A stretch of 64,000 bases of DNA from NCBI GenBank assembly GCA_965234685.1, contig OZ248539.1, forward strand, positions 2,356,001 through 2,420,000, given 5' to 3'. Under the pieces are notes generated by a model. It did no database searches, was not told the DNA's origin, and saw nothing but the letters and a program-made list of their open reading frames with translations. Position numbers and translations under genes: made by a program. The DNA is from Fimbriimonas planktonicus (lineage in GTDB: Bacteria > Armatimonadota > Fimbriimonadia > Fimbriimonadales > Fimbriimonadaceae). Positions 59,857 through 64,000 of the stretch are shown piece by piece (the first letter of the stretch is position 1; each line of letters begins with the position of its first letter).

Positions 59857-60771
59857 ATGAAGCCCGCCGCGCTCAAAGCGGGCGATACGATTGCACTCGT
59901 ATCGCCCGCTTCGCCGTTAAGCCCTGCCTCCATCGAGTTCATGGTCAACCTCTTGACCACTGAAGGCTACAAAACCGTGATTGGGCCCAACGCTTTCAAT
60001 CGCGACGACTATCTGGCCGGTACCGATGCGGAACGTGCTGCCGATCTTGAGTGGGCATTTTCGGACCCTTCGATCCAAGGCATCATGTGCACGCGTGGCG
60101 GATATGGCGTGGCCCGATTGCTGAGCCTTCTGGACCTAGACATGATGGCGGCCAGCCGAAAGCTGTTCTGCGGATTCTCCGACATCACGAGCCTGCATCT
60201 GGCGCTCAACGCACGTGGATTGCCGACGCTCCACAGTCCGATGGCAATCACGCTAAGCAATCCTAAGGAGGATTGGGTGTACGAGTCACTTTTGGCCGCG
60301 CTGAAGGGAGAGAATCCGATTCCAGCCCCCGCTCCCGTTGGAACGTGCGTTGTGGGTGGAGAAAGCGAAGGCGTGGTGACCGGCGGGTGTCTGTGCCTAA
60401 TCGCAGACAGTCTGGCTACACCCAACAGCATCGACTGCGCCGGAAAGATTGTGATCATCGAAGACGTCGACGAGAACCCACATCGCATTGACGCGATGCT
60501 CACGCACCTTTGCAATGCCGGCGAGATTCAGCAATCCGCCGGAATCGTCATTGGAGAAATGACTCGGACGGATGAACGGGTGGATGAAGGCATCGGCGGC
60601 AAGCCGTGGCGAGACATTGTTGTAGATCGCCTAGGTGATCTCGGAATCCCCATGATCATCGACTTTCCGTTTGGTCACGCAAAGAATCAACTTTCGCTTC
60701 CACTTGGCATTCGGGCACGGCTGATTGCCGATGAAGGTCGTCTGGAATACACAGAAGTCTTATGCAGCTAA
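59857..60771 (+). CDS. LD-carboxypeptidase (S66 family)
   Basis: The 304-residue serine peptidase trims D-Ala from peptidoglycan tetrapeptides (LdcA) or cuts related peptides (MccF). It has the N-terminal GDTIALVSPASPLS block, TRGGYGVARLL near residue 79, catalytic nucleophile S108 in GFSDIT, and the later Glu (IIEDVDENPHRIDAML) and His (FGHAKNQ). No signal peptide, so a cytoplasmic recycling role is likely. Its stop overlaps the next start by 10 bases. Confidence 0.92.
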   Translation: MKPAALKAGDTIALVSPASPLSPASIEFMVNLLTTEGYKTVIGPNAFNRDDYLAGTDAERAADLEWAFSDPSIQGIMCTRGGYGVARLLSLLDLDMMAASRKLFCGFSDITSLHLALNARGLPTLHSPMAITLSNPKEDWVYESLLAALKGENPIPAPAPVGTCVVGGESEGVVTGGCLCLIADSLATPNSIDCAGKIVIIEDVDENPHRIDAMLTHLCNAGEIQQSAGIVIGEMTRTDERVDEGIGGKPWRDIVVDRLGDLGIPMIIDFPFGHAKNQLSLPLGIRARLIADEGRLEYTEVLCS

Positions 60772-62159
60772 ATCGAAGCCTCTCGATCTTTGGACTACTC
60801 GGTCTCCTCGGAACCGGGGCAATGCCGCAGCCTACAAAGCAGTCTTGGGAAAAGACGCTGGCGCAGGGCTTCATGTACCGAATGGAGGTTGATCTTGAAG
60901 CGCCGCGGACCGTGCATGCGGTTCGAATTAGCCCTAAGGCCGCTGGCGTTCGCGCCATTCCAGCGCTTCCCGGTAAAAACGTCTTCGATTCGACCCCGAC
61001 GGTCGGCCGCGGAACGATGACCCGCATGGCGATCGAGTACGACGCATTTGGCGCGATCAACGCCGACTTCTTCCCGTTCTCCGCTGACCGATCTACCGGT
61101 GATCCGCTCGGTTTCATGTGTTCGGCAGGGGAGTTGATTTCATCGCCGGGCCGGACGAGGGCAGTTTTCGCGTGGGGGGATGAGGCATCTGCGACTGGCA
61201 ATGTCGCGTTCACCGGTTCGCTGAAGGTTCCGGGTGGAACACCGATTCGAATCAATGGAGTGAATGAGGAAACGGGCCTGAACCAGGTCGTACTGAGTTC
61301 GCCGATGGGCGGAGTCGCGCTCGTCCGGGCCCCAAGTACCTCGGTCGTTCTAAAAACGACAACGCCAAAGCTCCCGTTGGACGGAGAGCTTTCTGCGACC
61401 GTCGAATCCATTTCGGCCGATATTGCGAGCATTCCGGTTGGTCCGGATCGCCTCGTGTTGACGGCGCAAGGCACGGCAGCGCCGAACCTTTCCGCCCTGA
61501 AGCCTGGCACCGCCGTCACGATTTCGATCAAGTGCACCGGATTTGACTGGTCGAAAACGCCAAACGCGATTGGTGGTGGCCCGAATCTCCTTCTCAAGGG
61601 AGAAACCAAGATCACGGCGACAGAAGAGGGCTTCGGGGAAGCCTTCTCCACAACGCGGCACCCGAGAACCGCCGTCGGCCGGACGAAGGACGGCGATGTC
61701 TGGTGGGTCGTGGTAGACGGCCGGAGCAAGCACAGCGTTGGCGCCTCGCTGGCCGAGCTGGCGGCAATCATGAAGCGGTTAGAGTGCGTGGATGCCGTCA
61801 ATCTGGATGGCGGCGGCAGCAGTTCGCTCACCCTTGGCGGATCGCCGGTGAATCGGCCAAGCGGTGGAACGGAGCGCGCCGTTGCAAACGGTGTCGTGTT
61901 TCAGATTCCCAAGTCCACCGGGCCAGCGGTGAAGACCGTCCGGTTGGTCAAGACCGCGGCGGGCGTCCAAGCGTTTGCCTCCGATGCATCGGGCAAGACG
62001 ATTCCGAACGCTTTCGTGCTTTGGAGCGCATCGGCTGGCGGATGGATCGATCAGACCGGAATGCTTCGCGCCATCGCGGGAGGCACGATCAAGGTTTCCG
62101 CTTGGGCGGGTGGCCAGCGGGCGGATGCATCAATAGAGCTTCAGCCCGCTGGCAATTGA
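60762..62159 (+). CDS. Exported phosphodiester glycosidase family protein (NAGPA-like)
   Basis: The 465-residue protein has a leader (LSIFGLLGLLGTGAM). The NAGPA-type domain shows AINADFF, IGGGPNLLLKGE, RHPRTAVGRTKDG and AVNLDGGGSSSL, the conserved series of the phosphodiester glycosidase family. A C-terminal Ig-like domain (~390-465, Big_2-like, ending VSAWAGGQRADASIELQ) follows. It probably removes sugar phosphates from surface glycans. It overlaps the peptidase upstream and ends base-to-base with the convergent DUF1501 gene. Confidence 0.9.
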   Translation: MQLNRSLSIFGLLGLLGTGAMPQPTKQSWEKTLAQGFMYRMEVDLEAPRTVHAVRISPKAAGVRAIPALPGKNVFDSTPTVGRGTMTRMAIEYDAFGAINADFFPFSADRSTGDPLGFMCSAGELISSPGRTRAVFAWGDEASATGNVAFTGSLKVPGGTPIRINGVNEETGLNQVVLSSPMGGVALVRAPSTSVVLKTTTPKLPLDGELSATVESISADIASIPVGPDRLVLTAQGTAAPNLSALKPGTAVTISIKCTGFDWSKTPNAIGGGPNLLLKGETKITATEEGFGEAFSTTRHPRTAVGRTKDGDVWWVVVDGRSKHSVGASLAELAAIMKRLECVDAVNLDGGGSSSLTLGGSPVNRPSGGTERAVANGVVFQIPKSTGPAVKTVRLVKTAAGVQAFASDASGKTIPNAFVLWSASAGGWIDQTGMLRAIAGGTIKVSAWAGGQRADASIELQPAGN

Positions 62160-63392
62160 TTACTTGAGAATGTCGACGTGCTTGAAGTCTCCGCCCAGTA
62201 CTAGGCCGGAGTCGCCGCTCATCCAGTCATCCAAAGCCGTCGCGTAGACACCGCGGAAGTCTTGGGTGAACGGTACGTCGCCATTATCGAGGTTTACGAG
62301 GTCGGGCACGGGGCCATGGACTCCACCCTTGACCTTGTTCCCGATAAGGAACATCGGACCAGCGTTGCCGTGGTCCGTACCTAGGGAGGCGTTTTCTTGC
62401 ACACGTCGACCGAACTCGGAGAAGGCAAGAACAATGACTTTGTCCGCTCGGCCAATTTTTTCCATTTCGGCCTGGAAGGTGGTGACGGCATCGGAGAATC
62501 CTTTCAGGAGTTTCTCGTGCTGCTCGGCTTGCTTGGCGTGAGTGTCGAACCCACCCGCCGAGAAGTAGACCACTCGAGTAGCCGGGGAGGTAGCGACAAG
62601 CTGGGCGATTTGCTTGAATCCGTTACCGAACGCGTCGTTGGCGTAGGTTCCAGTCGGGGTGTATTTGCCGACCTTTTCCTTGAGCACGCTCATCGCTTCG
62701 AGGGCGGTCTTCGACGCCTTCTGAACGATACTGGTGCTGGATCCTTCCATGGCGTCCATGCCTTGGACTTGGCGAAGCATCTTCTCGGTGTCCGCATCGC
62801 CAATCATGTTTTGCACATCGGTGAGCGAGGCGAAGCAGGGGACGCTGGCGTTTTTTCCGGCGAGGGCGAGGGGCTTCTCCGTGCTGAGGCCAAGGGCGAC
62901 GACGGGGTTGAGCGGGCTGAGCGCGAGCTGCTGATCGAAGTGTCTACCGATCCAGCCATGCTTCAACTTCCCTTCCGGACTGGCGGACTGCCAGATTTCC
63001 ATACTCTTAAAGTGCGAACGGTTGGCTTTCGGATAGCCGACGTTTTGGATGACCGCTACTTTGCCTTGCTTGTACAGGCCATGTAGGCCCGTCATGCCAG
63101 GGTGCAGAGCCATTTGCTCGTTCAACTTGAGCGCGACGGATTCCTTTACTCCAACGTTGGGGCGCAGTTCGTAGTAGCGCGGGCTGGTGTAAGGGACAAC
63201 GGTGTTTAGGCCATCGTTACCACCTGAGAGCTGGCACACGATGAGAACGGTGTCGTTCGCCGCTTTGCCGCCTTTGGCTTGATTGACAACGTCGGCATGG
63301 GCGACCGCCGAAAGCCACCTTGGGGCAACGAGCCCGATCGCAATGACGCTTCCGCCTTTGAGAATTTCGCGTCGAGTTAAAAAGTCGCTCAT
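62160..63392 (-). CDS. DUF1501 protein with Tat signal
   Basis: The 410-residue protein begins with a twin-arginine leader (LTRREILKGGSVIAIGL) and belongs to DUF1501, with QLSGGNDGLNTVVPY near residue 54 and VYFSAGGFDTHAKQ near 274, and VIVLAFSEFGRRV near 321. The fold is related to alkaline phosphatase or sulfatase; activity is unknown. DUF1501 genes usually follow a DUF1800 gene, but here the upstream gene (divergent at 63520) is unrelated. Confidence 0.92.
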   Translation of the reverse strand: MSDFLTRREILKGGSVIAIGLVAPRWLSAVAHADVVNQAKGGKAANDTVLIVCQLSGGNDGLNTVVPYTSPRYYELRPNVGVKESVALKLNEQMALHPGMTGLHGLYKQGKVAVIQNVGYPKANRSHFKSMEIWQSASPEGKLKHGWIGRHFDQQLALSPLNPVVALGLSTEKPLALAGKNASVPCFASLTDVQNMIGDADTEKMLRQVQGMDAMEGSSTSIVQKASKTALEAMSVLKEKVGKYTPTGTYANDAFGNGFKQIAQLVATSPATRVVYFSAGGFDTHAKQAEQHEKLLKGFSDAVTTFQAEMEKIGRADKVIVLAFSEFGRRVQENASLGTDHGNAGPMFLIGNKVKGGVHGPVPDLVNLDNGDVPFTQDFRGVYATALDDWMSGDSGLVLGGDFKHVDILK

Positions 63393-63519
63393 GGTTCCGA
63401 TCCTTCCTGATTATCCGTCAATGCGCGGATTACGTGAAGTAGGACGCTGGAAGTTTTCGGACGTTCAGTGACGAAACCAAGGTCCCATGTAGACTTTACG
63501 AGTTGTAGGGGGAGGAAAC

Positions 63520-63939
63520 ATGGATAGAAAAAGCATTATTCCGGCGTTTGTGCTTGCTTCCATTGTCCTTTTCGTGTTCTTCCGACTGCAAAACTACGGG
63601 CCACAAAGCGCGGTTCGAAGATTCCACCAAGCCATCGAGGCTCGGGACTCGCGGGAGTTGCAGGAGGTCGTTGATGAGCCCGTTGAATCGGCGAGCGTTC
63701 GCACCCTCTTGGCAACGGTCACGGTTCTGCTGCGAAACGGTCCACCGGGACTGCTCGGAGCGCGGGGTTCCAGTACCGAAGAGCGGTTACTGATCACCTA
63801 CCGAGACGAGATTGGGAATCCCTTTCCTATCGTCTTTATCGTCACGAAGAACCCAACCGATCGTAACTGGAAGATCAATACCTCGAAAACCACGAACGCG
63901 CTGAAAGACTACTTAAACGCCGTTTACGGCGGGCGTTGA
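63520..63939 (+). CDS. Small membrane-anchored protein
   Basis: The 139-residue protein has one N-terminal hydrophobic helix (IIPAFVLASIVLFVFF) and a soluble domain with FHQAIEARDSRELQEVVDEP, reminiscent of NTF2-like or DUF4878-type lipoprotein domains in pattern, without a firm match. GGAGG lies ahead of the ATG. Role unknown. Confidence 0.7.
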   Translation: MDRKSIIPAFVLASIVLFVFFRLQNYGPQSAVRRFHQAIEARDSRELQEVVDEPVESASVRTLLATVTVLLRNGPPGLLGARGSSTEERLLITYRDEIGNPFPIVFIVTKNPTDRNWKINTSKTTNALKDYLNAVYGGR

Positions 63940-64000
63940 GGGCGGTTTCGCGGTTTCGGGAACAACAGACCGGGTTGCTAAGGTTTAATTACGTGCGCAT

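Noticed and set aside
60656..61831. A 391-codon minus-strand ORF across the phosphodiester glycosidase gene
   Set aside because: Antisense to a gene with clear family motifs; Pro/Ser/Arg-rich composition of a shadow frame.
1..64000. tRNA, rRNA, insertion sequences, prophage or CRISPR
   Set aside because: Reading the gaps by eye gave no cloverleaf, ribosomal RNA, transposase, integrase or regular repeat-spacer array. A tRNAscan and repeat search would be the proper test.

Overview
The window is about 64 kb of a compact bacterial chromosome with roughly 57% G+C, judged by eye. Many genes overlap by 1-17 bases, several neighbouring genes run tail to tail with overlapping or abutting stops, and only one or two gaps exceed 300 bases. 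I found no rRNA, tRNA, transposase, phage gene or CRISPR array. The gene mix points to the Fimbriimonadia/Armatimonadota or a similar lineage: prepilin-like FTLIELL secreted proteins, LacI regulators next to them, copper-amine-oxidase-type stalk domains, PEP-CTERM-like tails, DUF1501 and DUF1573 proteins, and a multihaem cytochrome. This placement is inference; no rRNA is present to confirm it.

Layout. 0-5 kb: an edge-truncated membrane protein coupled to a secreted protein, an M1 aminopeptidase, family-4 uracil-DNA glycosylase, HIT protein and an ANTAR response regulator. 5-8 kb: an uncharacterised protein, fumarylacetoacetase and a DapA-family aldolase in one operon. 8-19 kb: stalk-domain secreted proteins, a PqaA-like hydrolase, a ThuA-domain protein, a complete ribose-type sugar ABC transporter followed by a prepilin-like gene, and metK. 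18-24 kb: a repeated LacI / prepilin-like protein / small lipoprotein module, with one LacI copy reduced to a remnant and a shared palindrome in front of two copies. 24-31 kb: a diverged DnaA-like ATPase, then a six-gene overlapping operon (DegT aminotransferase, FemAB-like acyltransferase, glycosyltransferase, 53-residue peptide, DUF1573 protein, tetrahaem cytochrome).

31-46 kb: maf, a pyrR-pyrB-pyrC operon with a lipoprotein, two PEP-CTERM-like paralogues, acyltransferase, PrcB-like protein, nitroreductase, pterin dehydratase, M42 peptidase, a quinone-detoxification-like dioxygenase/hydrolase pair, yebC, rhomboid protease, DUF374 acyltransferase and a triple NBR1-Ig-like protein. 46-55 kb: a TrpXYZ-like ABC transporter, glyS, prfB with its programmed frameshift, an Ntn-type hydrolase and leuC. 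55.9-59 kb: the rpmH-rnpA-yidD-yidC-jag cluster usually found near bacterial replication origins; rnpA has no ordinary start codon. 59-64 kb: a secreted protein with an internal duplication, LD-carboxypeptidase, phosphodiester glycosidase, DUF1501 protein and a small membrane-anchored protein.

The most unusual points are the LacI/prepilin modules with their palindrome, the DnaA paralogue with an altered DNA-binding signature, the missing rnpA start codon and the six-gene envelope operon. The prfB frameshift is a well-known mechanism and is clearly present.
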